Shown here: one piece after another, positions 43,336 through 52,649 of the stretch
Numbering within the stretch: position 1 is the first letter of the stretch
How the letters are laid out: each line of letters begins with the position of its first letter
From: Methanococcoides methylutens
GTDB taxonomy: Archaea; Halobacteriota; Methanosarcinia; Methanosarcinales; Methanosarcinaceae
Reading direction: 5' to 3'
Length of the DNA stretch: 64,000 nucleotides
NCBI RefSeq assembly: GCF_000765475.1
Contig: NZ_JRHO01000009.1
Location: forward strand, 124,001 to 188,000
Notes under the pieces: model-generated
What the model saw: only the letters and a program-made list of their open reading frames with translations
What the model was told of the DNA's origin: nothing
Database searches by the model: none
Program-made: the position numbers and the translations under genes

Positions 43336-45252
43336 ATGGATGGTTATCAATTGTTTATGGCAATGCTTGCAGTCTACCTTTGTGGACTGATCGGCGTTGG
43401 TTGGTACTTTACAAAAAGACAAAAAACAGTAACTGATTTCTGGCTTGCCGGTCGTAAGATCGGTATGATAGGGATTGGATTCTCATCGGCAGCTTCATGG
43501 CTGACAGCTGGTGGAATATTAGCCGTAATAGGATTTTTCATGCTACTTGGAATGGGTTCCATATGGGGTTTCGTAGCACCTAACATTCTTGCATTGCTTA
43601 TTATTGCTATATTCGTGAAAAGGATCAAACACCTTCCTGCTATCACACAGGCAGAGCTTCTTGAGCAGAGGTACAGTTCCGCACTCCGTGCTCCTGTGGG
43701 AATTATTATCACGATAGTGATGATACTTTTCGCAGTTGCTGACATCAAGGGATTTGCTCTTGTACTGGAGATATTCTATGGGCTTGACCCGATATATGCA
43801 GCTTTAATTGTTGCTCTTGCAGTATCTGTGTATGTTACTCTTGGTGGTTTGCACGCTGTTGTCTGGACTGATGTTGTCCAGTTCGTGTTCCTTTCCATAT
43901 TTGCAATTGTAATGGCATTCCTTGCAGTTGATTCAGCTACCTCTACGGTTGCTGGTATTTCAACAGCATCCGATCTTTTCTCCGGAGTTCCTGGTGATTG
44001 GTGGAATCCGTTCATCATCGGTATGCCGATGGTACTGATCTTCGTCTTTGCAATCGTTCCTGGATGGATCACTGAACAGGACCCATGGCAGAAGGTATGG
44101 GCAGCTAAGGATTCAACTTCCGCAAGGAATGGTCTGGTCCTTGGTTCACTTCTAATCACTATCGTATTTGCTGCATGTGCAGTTATTGCGATCGGATTGA
44201 ATGCATTGTACCCGGAGATCGCAGCAGCAGGTTTCCCAATGGGGATGGCTCAGGCAGAACCTGCATTACTGACCTACATAGTCAGTACTTTCTCACCTTT
44301 GGTGATCGGTCTTAGTGCAATTGGTCTTGCAGCAGCTTCAATGTCCTGTGCTGATACCTTTGCTACATCCGGTGCATCATGTATCTCACGTGATATCTAC
44401 CAGAGATTCGTAAAACCTGATGCAACAATGAAGCAGATGCTTGCTATCAACAGGCTCAGTGTCCTCTTCGTGGTCGCTGCAGCAACTGTGGGCTCCTTCT
44501 TCATTAACAGTATCATAGATGCAATTCACATTGCAACCTTCATTGCAAGTGCATCTTACTTCTTCCCTCTTATGGGCGGGCTTTACTGGAAACGTGCTAC
44601 AAAGGAAGGTGCATTGGCAGCTCTTCTTGTTGGTGCTATTGCACAGATATCCTTCACTGTCTATGATCTTTCAATGACCGCACCTATGGCTCCGTCATAT
44701 CTTGAGACTGTACACCCGATCCTCATGAGCCACGGTGTCATTGTTGGAATGGCATTGAGCGGAATTGCATTCTTTGGTGTCTCATTTATGACAAGGCCAT
44801 CCCACATTGTCAACCTTGCTCCATTCTTTAAGGAAGCAGCAGAAGAGCTGGCAAGTCACGAGGCACAAACAGTGGATGAAAAGAGTGCAGAGTACCAGAA
44901 ATTCCTCAACAATGTCGATGCGCAGATCACAGGTGAGCGTGCACACCTTCATTTGAGACTTGAAGGCTCTGCAACAGTTAACTGGACTAAATTCGTTGAC
45001 CAGCTAAAAGAATCCTATCCTGCATGGGTCACACCAACAGGCATTGATTCTGTGTACAGGTTGATCCAGGCTGACATGCTTGCATGTGTTTCCATCACAC
45101 GTGGTGAAAGCGAGAAAGATATCTGGTTTGCGTCCGAGCCACCTGTAGATTCTGTTGAGATGCAAAAAAGGGAACTTTTCATTGCATACAAAGAGGTTGC
45201 AGCTGCTCTTGAAGAGACCGGTGTTCTCCTCATAATGGCAAACAACGAGTAA
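43336..45252 (+). CDS. Sodium:solute symporter (SSS family) with C-terminal soluble domain
   Basis: The 638-residue protein has about 13 membrane helices in the LeuT fold, with DFWLAGRKIGMIGIGFSSAA at the start and SMSCADTFATSGASCISRDI for the sodium site in helix 8. A C-terminal soluble domain of about 130 residues (from AEELASHEAQTVDE to the end) is unusual for plain symporters. Solutes for this family include proline, betaine, pantothenate and acetate; compatible-solute uptake would suit a marine cold methanogen. TTGAGGTTTAATC precedes the ATG, and a TATA box lies near 43218-43228. Confidence 0.9.
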   Translation: MDGYQLFMAMLAVYLCGLIGVGWYFTKRQKTVTDFWLAGRKIGMIGIGFSSAASWLTAGGILAVIGFFMLLGMGSIWGFVAPNILALLIIAIFVKRIKHLPAITQAELLEQRYSSALRAPVGIIITIVMILFAVADIKGFALVLEIFYGLDPIYAALIVALAVSVYVTLGGLHAVVWTDVVQFVFLSIFAIVMAFLAVDSATSTVAGISTASDLFSGVPGDWWNPFIIGMPMVLIFVFAIVPGWITEQDPWQKVWAAKDSTSARNGLVLGSLLITIVFAACAVIAIGLNALYPEIAAAGFPMGMAQAEPALLTYIVSTFSPLVIGLSAIGLAAASMSCADTFATSGASCISRDIYQRFVKPDATMKQMLAINRLSVLFVVAAATVGSFFINSIIDAIHIATFIASASYFFPLMGGLYWKRATKEGALAALLVGAIAQISFTVYDLSMTAPMAPSYLETVHPILMSHGVIVGMALSGIAFFGVSFMTRPSHIVNLAPFFKEAAEELASHEAQTVDEKSAEYQKFLNNVDAQITGERAHLHLRLEGSATVNWTKFVDQLKESYPAWVTPTGIDSVYRLIQADMLACVSITRGESEKDIWFASEPPVDSVEMQKRELFIAYKEVAAALEETGVLLIMANNE

Positions 45253-45263
45253 TTTTTAAGTTT

Positions 45264-45296
45264 CACTCCCGTTCTTCGGGAGTGCTATCTCTTTTT
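45264..45296 (+). terminator. Terminator after the symporter gene
   Basis: CACTCCCG (45264-45271) pairs perfectly with CGGGAGTG (45277-45284) around TTCTT, followed by CTATCTC and a run of eight T. This is a canonical intrinsic terminator. Confidence 0.75.
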
Positions 45297-45361
45297 TTTC
45301 AATAACCTTTTTTACCAATGGGACCCATTATTTTTTTGATAAACTGTTTGTGATGTGTACA

Positions 45362-46273
45362 ATGAATAAACAAATTATAACAGTAGTACTTCTCTTTGCC
45401 CTTGCGATAATGGCATCAGGCTGCATCGATGAGCTTGTGCCTGTGGACGAAGAAGTGGCACCAGCTGACCTTTCTATATATGAGCTGGAGGTCTTTAACG
45501 ATCCTGCAGACGATGGTGGTTTTGTTAATACGACTACGTTCTATCTTGCAGATAACGGGTCTGCAAATGTTGTTCATATGATCGTGAACGCTTCTGTTAT
45601 TGAAGTCATACCTCTGGAAGATATGCTGAACCCGAACAAGGAACCGATCTCAAATATTGTGATCCTTGCAGGTAGCTCAAATGATACGGAACCGTCCTTT
45701 GAAACATTTGAACGACTTTCAACATCTTCAGTAGAGGATGTGCCGGTTTTTAATTACACCATGGATGATGAGGTTCTCCGCGGGCAAAAACACATCTACA
45801 TAAGGTTCAATGAGAGCATCACAGGCATTGTGGCCTACAATCTGGCAACTCCCAGTGGACAGGATTTCATGTATGTCCCGGCCCATGATTCTGCTGTGAG
45901 GTTTGTTTTGCCGGAAGGATATACTACGGGGAATCCCTTTGTGGGAAAAGTGAGCCCTGAACCTGCAGAGAGATACTTCGATGATCTCGACAGGGAAGTT
46001 CTTGTGTGGTATAATCTGCGTGCAACGCCCGGTTCATTTACAGAAATGGCAAGGGATTTCCTGAAAGTTGAGGTCTCTGATGAAGATTTTCCATATAAAC
46101 CAATAATCGTCAAGTTCTATAAGGAATCCGCTCCACGTATGCTTCTGATAGGCACAAGTATCCTTGGTGCAGGCGTGCTTATAGTCCTTGGAAACTACCT
46201 TTCAACAAGACGAAAACTTCGGAAAACGCGTGAATTGATCGAAGAAGGCTTTGATCAGAAAAAGAAAAATTGA
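45362..46273 (+). CDS. Predicted lipoprotein with C-terminal membrane helix, unknown function
   Basis: ATG 45362 gives 303 residues. The N-terminus has a signal sequence and lipobox ending ASGC with Cys21 as the lipidation site. The mature part is a beta-rich acidic domain of about 240 residues (YELEVFNDPADDGGFVNTTT). A membrane helix near 265-285 (MLLIGTSILGAGVLIVLGNY) follows, then a basic RRKLRK tail. It would be an extracytoplasmic domain held at both ends. The family is conserved in Methanosarcina as an uncharacterised protein. No operon partner is evident. Confidence 0.75.
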   Translation: MNKQIITVVLLFALAIMASGCIDELVPVDEEVAPADLSIYELEVFNDPADDGGFVNTTTFYLADNGSANVVHMIVNASVIEVIPLEDMLNPNKEPISNIVILAGSSNDTEPSFETFERLSTSSVEDVPVFNYTMDDEVLRGQKHIYIRFNESITGIVAYNLATPSGQDFMYVPAHDSAVRFVLPEGYTTGNPFVGKVSPEPAERYFDDLDREVLVWYNLRATPGSFTEMARDFLKVEVSDEDFPYKPIIVKFYKESAPRMLLIGTSILGAGVLIVLGNYLSTRRKLRKTRELIEEGFDQKKKN

Positions 46274-46315
46274 AATTAATAATGAAAATAAATGAGGTCT
46301 GGTGTAGGTCCTATC

Positions 46316-47062
46316 TCAGAATGTAAATTCCATTCCGTCATATCCTAACGGGTATGTTTCGGATGCCTCTTTGTGAGGTTTAAAATAATGGCTCAGGTGT
46401 GTCATAACGACCTCCTTTGCCCTGATATTTTCAGCCATTTCCAATGCTTCTTTTGCATCCATGTGCTTCTTTACATGGAATCCTACATCATCGGGTATTA
46501 TGGCATCCACTATGAATAGGTCGGGTTCCATAATAAGTTCAAGGCTATTCTCCGGTATGTTGTTATCAGTATCACCACTGATGACAACCTTTTTTTCACC
46601 TTCACATATCATCACGCCGATGGCTCTTTCCACAGGTGGGTGATTCACTTCGAAGAGTGTGAATTCAAGTCCAATGAGATCAAAAGTTTCGCCGGGGTGG
46701 ATGTCATGTCTCCTTGGTTTTAAAAATGAGACATAATCAAGTATGTAGTCCAGTGTTTCGGTCACTCCGTAGACATCCACATGGCTCTGAACGCGGTGGA
46801 ACTCGCCAAAACCGGTGTAATGGTCATAATGGCCATGTGTCCAGATGACTCCGTTAATATGCCGGATCCCCTTGTTGAGCATCTGTTGTCTCATGTCCGG
46901 GCTTGTATCAATAAGAACTCTGCCTTCATCGGATTCCACAAGGACTGAAAAACGTGTGCGGTTACTTTTACCTCCGTTGCGGGCATCCGTGCATGTCCGA
47001 CAATCGCAGCCGATAATGGGTGTGCCGGGTGCATCACCTGTTCCAAGGAGTGTTATCTTCAT
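46316..47062 (-). CDS. Metallo-beta-lactamase-fold hydrolase (PhnP/PqqB-like)
   Basis: The 248-residue protein has the metal motif HxHxDH in WTHGHYDHYTGFG, a cysteine pair IGCDCRTCTDARNGG typical of the PhnP-like branch, VISGDTDNN and the terminal His in VMTHLSHYFKPH. PhnP hydrolyses cyclic phosphodiesters; other members act on nucleotides or are of unknown use. It is four to seven bases downstream of the AAA ATPase gene on the same strand, which suggests co-transcription. Confidence 0.85.
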   Translation of the reverse strand: MKITLLGTGDAPGTPIIGCDCRTCTDARNGGKSNRTRFSVLVESDEGRVLIDTSPDMRQQMLNKGIRHINGVIWTHGHYDHYTGFGEFHRVQSHVDVYGVTETLDYILDYVSFLKPRRHDIHPGETFDLIGLEFTLFEVNHPPVERAIGVMICEGEKKVVISGDTDNNIPENSLELIMEPDLFIVDAIIPDDVGFHVKKHMDAKEALEMAENIRAKEVVMTHLSHYFKPHKEASETYPLGYDGMEFTF

Positions 47063-47068
47063 GGGGTT

Positions 47069-48361
47069 TTAGAAACCCCCGGTATTGACAACATATTCAT
47101 CGGATTTTATGTGAGCGCGCTTGTTGAACCTGTTCACCGCTTCTGTTAGGTCCTGCTGATTTATGCTGGTACGCTCTTCAACCAGTGCATTGAGCACACT
47201 TTCGCGGATTACCATACGCAGGTCTGAACCAGAGTATCCTTCGGTGAGCGGTGCAATTCCTTCCGTGTTGAACTCGCCTTCTATTTCCAGGGTGACAATG
47301 TCGAGGATCTCTTTCCTCATTTTCTCGTCAGGAAGCGGGAAGTCCATAATCTCATCGAACCTTCTCCATGCTGCAGAGTCCAGCATCCGGGGATGGTTCG
47401 TAGCGGCCATCAAAAGGACGCCATCATTGGTCAGGCTGATCTCATCAATGGCCTTGAGAAGGGTATTGACTGCTCTCTTTAAAGCTGCATGTTCATCTGA
47501 TGCCCTTGTTTTGGCGACGAAATCGAATTCATCTATGAAAAGTATGCATGGGCTTAAGCGCTTGGCAAGTGCGAATACCCTGTCGATGTTCTTTGCTGTT
47601 TCACCAAGGTACTGGTCTGTTATCATGGAGAGCTTGACTTCCACAAATGGTATCGAAAGACGCTCTGACATCGCCTTTGCCACAGAGGTCTTGCCGGTTC
47701 CGGGTGGTCCTACAAGGAGCACCTTTCCGATATCATACAGGCCGATGCGTTTGAGATAATCTCTGTACTCAATGGCCTTTACTATTTTTTCGACCTCTTC
47801 TTTCTGCTCTTCTGAAAGAACAAGGTATCTCATAGGTTGAACAATGTCCTCCGGGGCCATAATGTGCACCAGTTTGAGCATGTCCTCTCCTGTCTCTTCT
47901 TCGGAGATCTCACTGATAAGGGACTCGATCCATTCCCTGTCGACCTCTTTAGGTCTTGTTGCAGCACGTGCTTTCTCATAGCTGGCCCCAGTCACATTCT
48001 TCTTTTCTTCAAAATAGTATGCAAGTGCTGGATTTAGATCTATCCTTTCAGAAGCATTTTCCTGCTTCTGGAACCAGTCAGCAGCAACATCAAAGGATGT
48101 GAATTTCATCTTTGAGGTGAGTTCATCGATATCCAAAAAAGGAAGGGTGAATACCTGTCCTTTAATCTCCTCGATCCCAAAGAGCTTTTTTATGTCCGAT
48201 CGGGAAACGCTGATGGGTTTTGGGACGCCTTTTTGCGCACGGCTCCAGTAGTTCTTCCTGATTTCCTTTGGAAGATCATTAACATCCATTTCCGGATACT
48301 TGTTGTATATTTCTGCTGTCAATAGAAGTTCTACAATGTCAAGGGTTGTCGTGTCGGACAT
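47069..48361 (-). CDS. AAA family ATPase
   Basis: ATG 48361 follows AGGTAAG, giving 430 residues. The N-terminal 170 residues are helical and of unknown fold. The AAA module has VGPPGTGKTSVAKAM, the Walker B CILFIDEFDFVAK, sensor AATNHPRML and the arginine finger in WRRFDEIMDFPLP, followed by the lid. It resembles single-domain archaeal AAA proteins of the CDC48/proteasome-activating class but lacks their N-terminal coiled coil. The substrate is unknown. The PhnP-like hydrolase follows immediately. Confidence 0.88.
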   Translation of the reverse strand: MSDTTTLDIVELLLTAEIYNKYPEMDVNDLPKEIRKNYWSRAQKGVPKPISVSRSDIKKLFGIEEIKGQVFTLPFLDIDELTSKMKFTSFDVAADWFQKQENASERIDLNPALAYYFEEKKNVTGASYEKARAATRPKEVDREWIESLISEISEEETGEDMLKLVHIMAPEDIVQPMRYLVLSEEQKEEVEKIVKAIEYRDYLKRIGLYDIGKVLLVGPPGTGKTSVAKAMSERLSIPFVEVKLSMITDQYLGETAKNIDRVFALAKRLSPCILFIDEFDFVAKTRASDEHAALKRAVNTLLKAIDEISLTNDGVLLMAATNHPRMLDSAAWRRFDEIMDFPLPDEKMRKEILDIVTLEIEGEFNTEGIAPLTEGYSGSDLRMVIRESVLNALVEERTSINQQDLTEAVNRFNKRAHIKSDEYVVNTGGF

Positions 48362-48521
48362 GTTCTTACCTGTATAATGGGAATAATTTGATAACAATTT
48401 GATAAATGATTTGTATGCTCATGTTCCTGAGCAGTTCAGTGAACCATACGATTATGTGGTTCTTTTAGATATAATTTATGTGTTTGGCCCCGATCGAATG
48501 TTGCGTTCCCTCTCTTATCTT

Positions 48522-49115
48522 TCATGGGACAACTCTAACATATCCTTTTTTTGGGAAATAGATGTCTCCCTTCTGAAGCAGTTTTTCCAGTGTTCTCTCA
48601 AAGATCTCCTCATCAAGTTCCTGCCTGCGCGCATGGTCTTGAAGTTCGGCCCTCTGCATTTCACTCTGTGCTTTTTCAAGGATGGATAATATCGTCCTTG
48701 CCGGGTCCTTTTTTTTAGGTCGTTTTGTGGCAGGTGTATATGTTGTAGGTGTTTGAATTGCAGTATCGTCTGTTTCAGCTGGATGTGTGGAACTTTTTAG
48801 CATGTTGAGTTTGGCTTTGTGGTCCTTTGTCTGGAACTTCAAGCTCGTGTCCTCTTCTGTAGGGTCGGATGTAAAAGTTGAGAACGTGTTCCTGTCCGAC
48901 ATTGTGTCATATCCTTCTCCAAGTATCTTTGCCTGCAGCTTAGTGCGTACTGCAATGGCATCTTCAAGGACATCTGTTGTGTGGAATATCCTCAATTTCC
49001 TTGTCTGCAATGTAGCTCCGCATCGCTGGCACCTTGTTGTCTTTGCTCCTTTCTGCTCTATCAGCTGTGCTGATCTTCTGCACTTTGGACACACTATGAC
49101 TGAATAAACTGGCAT
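48522..49115 (-). CDS. Zinc-ribbon protein with C-terminal winged helix
   Basis: ATG 49115 gives 197 residues. Cysteines in VIVCPKCRRSAQLIE and TRCQRCGATLQTR form a zinc ribbon. A disordered Thr/Pro/Lys-rich linker follows. The last 60 residues (ILSILEKAQ then EIFERTLEKLLQKGDIYFPK) look like a winged helix similar to the one at the end of archaeal MCM. The combination suggests a DNA-linked role, perhaps in replication or transcription. Homologues are widespread uncharacterised proteins in euryarchaea. It has no tight operon partner. Confidence 0.75.
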   Translation of the reverse strand: MPVYSVIVCPKCRRSAQLIEQKGAKTTRCQRCGATLQTRKLRIFHTTDVLEDAIAVRTKLQAKILGEGYDTMSDRNTFSTFTSDPTEEDTSLKFQTKDHKAKLNMLKSSTHPAETDDTAIQTPTTYTPATKRPKKKDPARTILSILEKAQSEMQRAELQDHARRQELDEEIFERTLEKLLQKGDIYFPKKGYVRVVP

Positions 49116-49205
49116 CACTGACTGGTTGTACAGTCTTGTATAAGTATAGCACCCTGCAATGATATAGCCTTTAATTTATCACCGATGATGTCATAACTCC
49201 CTCAC

Positions 49206-49631
49206 ATGATACGGGTAGCTACAAGATCGGATATTCCTTCGATCGTAGAGATCGAGAATCTTTCCTTTGACGCTCCATGGTCTTCAAGTGTGTTCCGGTC
49301 CTACGCATATTATCCTGGTTTTATTGTCCTGAAGTCTGAAGGTGTTATTCTTGGATATGCTGTTCTTGTGGTCATTAAAAGGGCTGCACATCTGGCAAGT
49401 ATTGCAACCCATCCAAAGTATCGAAGAATGGGGGTCGCAACGGCTCTTCTCGAAGGGTGTATAATTCTTGCAAAGGAGAATTCGTATCCTCTCATCCGTC
49501 TGGAGGTAAGGGAGAAGAACAATGATGCTCAGAAATTCTATCTTTCGAACGGGTTTGAGATGAAAGGGGTCATTCCAAATTACTATCCGGATGACAATGC
49601 CATTATAATGGAGCTGGATCTGGAATGTTGA
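49206..49631 (+). CDS. rimI: Ribosomal-protein/N-terminal acetyltransferase (RimI/Ard1 type)
   Basis: The 141-residue GNAT enzyme has the start IRVATRSDIPSIVEIENLSF, the acetyl-CoA loop HPKYRRMGVATALLEGCI and the end VREKNNDAQKFYLSNGFEM. The archaeal form acetylates protein N-termini broadly and can act on ribosomal proteins. It is convergent with the cis-prenyltransferase-like gene, eleven bases apart. Length and motifs are normal. Confidence 0.9.
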   Translation: MIRVATRSDIPSIVEIENLSFDAPWSSSVFRSYAYYPGFIVLKSEGVILGYAVLVVIKRAAHLASIATHPKYRRMGVATALLEGCIILAKENSYPLIRLEVREKNNDAQKFYLSNGFEMKGVIPNYYPDDNAIIMELDLEC

Positions 49632-49642
49632 CCATTCGTTGA

Positions 49643-50311
49643 TCATTTCCCGAAGCGACGCTGCCTCTTCTGGAAATCCCGTATAACTCTTAACAGGTCT
49701 ATTTTCCTTAGGTCGTGCCAGTTGACATCTGTAAAATAAAGCTCAGAGTATGCGGATTGCCAGAGCAGGAAATCTGATAGGTGCTTGCCACCGGCACGTA
49801 TGATCAGGTCGGGCTCTTCCTGGACCAGAAGGTGACTCTCAATGACATTCTCATCGATCTCTTCTGGTTGTATCTTTCCATTCTTCACATCTGAAAGGAT
49901 CGAATTGATGGCTTTTGTGATCTCTGCTCTTCCTCCGAATCCCACTGAAATGTGAACCGTGAGCGAAGTTCCTTCACGTTTTTCTTTGAGGTTTCCGTTT
50001 TCATCGTATATGAAAAATCCCACATCATCTGTAAGTGACCTTAACATTTCCTGCATGCCTGTCGTAAGCATGGATGTCATCTCGATCTGAATCTCTTCTT
50101 TTGTATCCAGTACATCAATGTAAGCACTGATGGTAGCGATGCCAAGCTTTTTGCACCATGTTATAAAAGACCTGAAGTTATCTTCGCCTTTCTGATCAAG
50201 CAGGTCGGATCCTGAGAGTATTATTGTTATATGTTCTGGTATCTGCTCTGGTGAATTGTTCACCTGGTCGAGCAGATATCTTTCATATAGGGTTCTTATC
50301 ATAAACGCCAT
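49643..50311 (-). CDS. Degenerate cis-prenyltransferase homologue (NgBR/Nus1-like candidate)
   Basis: The 222-residue protein aligns with undecaprenyl diphosphate synthase in its C-terminal half: PDLIIRAGGKHLSDFLLWQ and AYSELYFTDVNWHDL. The catalytic P-loop that normally reads HxxxIMDGNGRW is HITIILSGSDLLDQ (27-40), so the essential Asp and Asn are gone. The second substrate Arg after GGxH is also absent. It ends RRFGK, an RxG near the C-terminus like that of NgBR/Nus1 subunits. It is best read as the non-catalytic partner of a heteromeric cis-prenyltransferase for glycan carrier lipids, a type reported in Methanosarcina. The catalytic partner is not in this window. Confidence 0.75.
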   Translation of the reverse strand: MAFMIRTLYERYLLDQVNNSPEQIPEHITIILSGSDLLDQKGEDNFRSFITWCKKLGIATISAYIDVLDTKEEIQIEMTSMLTTGMQEMLRSLTDDVGFFIYDENGNLKEKREGTSLTVHISVGFGGRAEITKAINSILSDVKNGKIQPEEIDENVIESHLLVQEEPDLIIRAGGKHLSDFLLWQSAYSELYFTDVNWHDLRKIDLLRVIRDFQKRQRRFGK

Positions 50312-50368
50312 CTTGTAATGTTTGTTCTTTCAAATGATGTTTAATGAATGATGGTCACTGGCCAGTGA

Positions 50369-51556
50369 TCATTTGGCTGTAGAGACGATCTTGACAACAT
50401 CGCCATCTTCAAGTTCGTGCTTTTCTCCAAGTCTCATTTTTGTTTTCCCGTCCACTGCATAAAGGAATCTGTCCCCGATATCACTATGTACACGGTAGGC
50501 AAGGTCGTGGGCTGTGGACCCTTTCTTCATGAGGAACGCGTCAGGCAACATCCTGTCGTTCTTGTCAGACCATTTTCCTTCATCTTCTACCGGGTATACT
50601 ACGATCAGGTCGAGAAGGTCAAAGACTGCCCTGTTGATGCACTCCTGTATGCCGCCTCCGCCGGTTCCGATCTTGTCCATGAGGTCCTTGAGGCTGTCCA
50701 GGCCTTTTTTCTGTGCATCATTTATGTCCTCGGAGACTATTTCAAAGTCATCATCTCCCGGGAGGTAGTTTATGATCTCATTCTTTGCAGCTGATCTTAA
50801 TGCAAGCTCTGCAGCAGCACTGGTGGGTACCACTATAAGGTCGAGATCATCGAGGTTCTTGGCGTTTTCCTCAGGTGCGATATCGATCTTGTTGGCAGCT
50901 ATCATTGTGGGTTTGCTGATGGCACGGATGGCATCACAAAGCTTGACCATTTCCTCATCTGTCCACTGAGTGCATTCACCTGGCATGTCGCAGCAAAGAA
51001 GTGCTTCGTGTGCCTGTGATTCATTAACTCCGGCACCCATCAGCTGATCAGATATGACCTCTGACATTTTGAGTCCCTCTGCTTTGATCTTCCGTGACAG
51101 CTTTTCCCAGTTACGTTTGAGAATACCAGTCATCCACATGGTGATCTCACGGTTGAGGAAATCCACGTCCTCAAGGGGGTCGTGCTCCCCGATGTCCACA
51201 GGATTCCCTTCTATATCCGTGGCTCCGGCTGCATCAATTACATGAATTATTGCCTGTGCCTGCCTGAGCTCATCAAGGAAAGCATTCCCCAGACCACGGC
51301 CCATGTGTGCATCAGGCACAAGGCCGGCTACATCTATCATTTCGATCGGTACGAACCGGATCCCATCCTGGCAGTTGCCACATCGCTTATCTTTCTGCGT
51401 ACATGGGCACTCCACCCTTACGTATGTTACACCCCTGTTAGCATTGATCGTGGTGAACGGATAGTTTGCGATCTCCACATCTGCGAGGGTAGCTGCCTTG
51501 AAAAAAGTTGATTTACCTGCATTTGGTTTTCCTGCAAGGCCTATGGTCATTGACAT
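50369..51556 (-). CDS. YchF/Obg-type GTPase with TGS domain
   Basis: The 395-residue protein has G1 GLAGKPNAGKSTFFKAA, G3 MIDVAGLVPDAHMGRGLGN and G4 NKID in IAANKIDIAPEE. A cysteine-rich insert CPCTQKDKRCGNCQDG near residue 50 is typical of the archaeal branch. It ends in a TGS domain (KHELEDGDVVKIVSTAK). Bacterial YchF prefers ATP through an altered G4; the intact NKxD here points to GTP. The family associates with ribosomes. It lies alone, divergent from the tRNA gene. Confidence 0.92.
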   Translation of the reverse strand: MSMTIGLAGKPNAGKSTFFKAATLADVEIANYPFTTINANRGVTYVRVECPCTQKDKRCGNCQDGIRFVPIEMIDVAGLVPDAHMGRGLGNAFLDELRQAQAIIHVIDAAGATDIEGNPVDIGEHDPLEDVDFLNREITMWMTGILKRNWEKLSRKIKAEGLKMSEVISDQLMGAGVNESQAHEALLCCDMPGECTQWTDEEMVKLCDAIRAISKPTMIAANKIDIAPEENAKNLDDLDLIVVPTSAAAELALRSAAKNEIINYLPGDDDFEIVSEDINDAQKKGLDSLKDLMDKIGTGGGGIQECINRAVFDLLDLIVVYPVEDEGKWSDKNDRMLPDAFLMKKGSTAHDLAYRVHSDIGDRFLYAVDGKTKMRLGEKHELEDGDVVKIVSTAK

Positions 51557-51693
51557 GCTTTACACATCATCCTTGAAGCATTTAACTTTTATTCATGATG
51601 AGTTCCCATTTGGCATGATGTCGATCAAATCAAATATTCTCCTGACCAGTAATATTTATATTGCAGTAAGTTATTTAGGAGTCTGTCCAACGT

Positions 51694-51765
51694 GTCCTGG
51701 TAGGGTAGAGGATATCCTTGGGGCTTGCGGAGCCTTAGACCCGAGTTCGATTCTCGGTCGGGACG
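51694..51765 (+). tRNA. tRNA-Arg (anticodon GCG)
   Basis: The 72 bases fold as a cloverleaf: acceptor GTCCTGG/TCGGGAC, D stem GGGT/ATCC, anticodon stem GGGGC/GCCTT with loop TTGCGGA, T stem CCGAG/CTCGG with loop TTCGATT, discriminator G. The anticodon GCG reads CGC, and by wobble CGT, arginine codons. CCA is not encoded directly after the discriminator. A TATA-like TTTATATT is near 51655. There are two bases, not one, between the D and anticodon stems, so that junction is slightly unusual. Confidence 0.9.
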
Positions 51766-52233
51766 TACCAATTAGGGTTTGACACCCGGACGCTTTGCAA
51801 AGGTTAGATCTTAACTAACCTTTGTGGACTTCTTTTTATGAGCATTTTCGATGATGAAGCTAATCTCACACCCGGAGTGCCGCATCAGTCTTCTGATTAA
51901 CCGGATGAATGGAATAACTCATTTTCAAGTTCAGTAACGTTCTTTTTGCCGAAGGTGAGCGCCGAATATTTAGACCTTTTTACAAATCGATAACATTAGA
52001 ACTAATAACTGTTTCAATCAACAGTACCACATAGCTATATGTTTTTCGACCTGATGTAGTGGAAGTATCAGGGTAAACAAGTCAAAATGAAGAAATGTCC
52101 TGAATTATGACGATCCCGGAAAGAATAAGAGAACAAGAAGTAAAATAAGACTCCATGATATGGATTCTTATTAATGACATTTTATGAATGAATGTGAAAA
52201 TTAATCGGATTCCATTAACATCGAGAAAACATC
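51766..52233. other. AT-rich stretch downstream of tRNA-Arg
   Basis: Apart from the tRNA terminator, the 470 bases hold only short frames. One reads MSIFDDEANLTPGVPHQSSD at 51838-51900 (plus), with no ribosome site. A codon-like minus-strand frame near 51905-51980 (SALTFGKKNVTELENELF) has no start. Both may be gene debris. Confidence 0.4.
51798..51836 (+). terminator. Terminator after tRNA-Arg
   Basis: CAAAGGTTAG (51798-51807) and CTAACCTTTG (51815-51824) are a perfect 10-bp stem with a 7-base loop, followed by TGGACTTCTTTTT. Confidence 0.75.
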
Positions 52234-52518
52234 CTAACTCTCTTTTGAAACAGATGAATTGCAAGTCCCCCGATATGATTTAAATACAGCAAAGGTAAGA
52301 TTGATGACATCGACATCAAATCCCATCAGTTTCAATGTAATAAACATTTTTTTAATCCCTCCGAAACTAAAACGAACTCCATCAGGAAAGGAAATGTGCA
52401 TCATACGTAAGCACAAAGCAATTTGATGAGGCCTCGAACGTTGTGAGATGTATTTAGCAGTTCGTTTAAGTACGACATCATCAACTGGGACTTCATTTGG
52501 TGAATCTAATGCTATCAT
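52234..52518 (-). CDS. Hypothetical protein, 94 residues
   Basis: The frame reads MIALDSPNEVPVDDVVLKRT from ATG 52518 to the stop at 52234; a TTG at 52536 is the alternative start. No good ribosome site precedes either. The protein is basic and soluble, with a centre of LCLRMMHISFPDGVRFSFGG. I recognise no family. It is in the AT-rich accessory stretch beside tRNA-Arg and may be a decayed gene. Confidence 0.35.
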   Translation of the reverse strand: MIALDSPNEVPVDDVVLKRTAKYISQRSRPHQIALCLRMMHISFPDGVRFSFGGIKKMFITLKLMGFDVDVINLTFAVFKSYRGTCNSSVSKES

Positions 52519-52649
52519 ATATATGTGTTCTCGCAATTCCTGATTGTATCGCTTTTATGAAGATATGTTAAAATTAAAAAAAGGATATTGAAATATCCTT
52601 TAAATTGTTTCAGTAATTCTGTTCCTCTTTCAAACTCCTAAGAAAGTTA

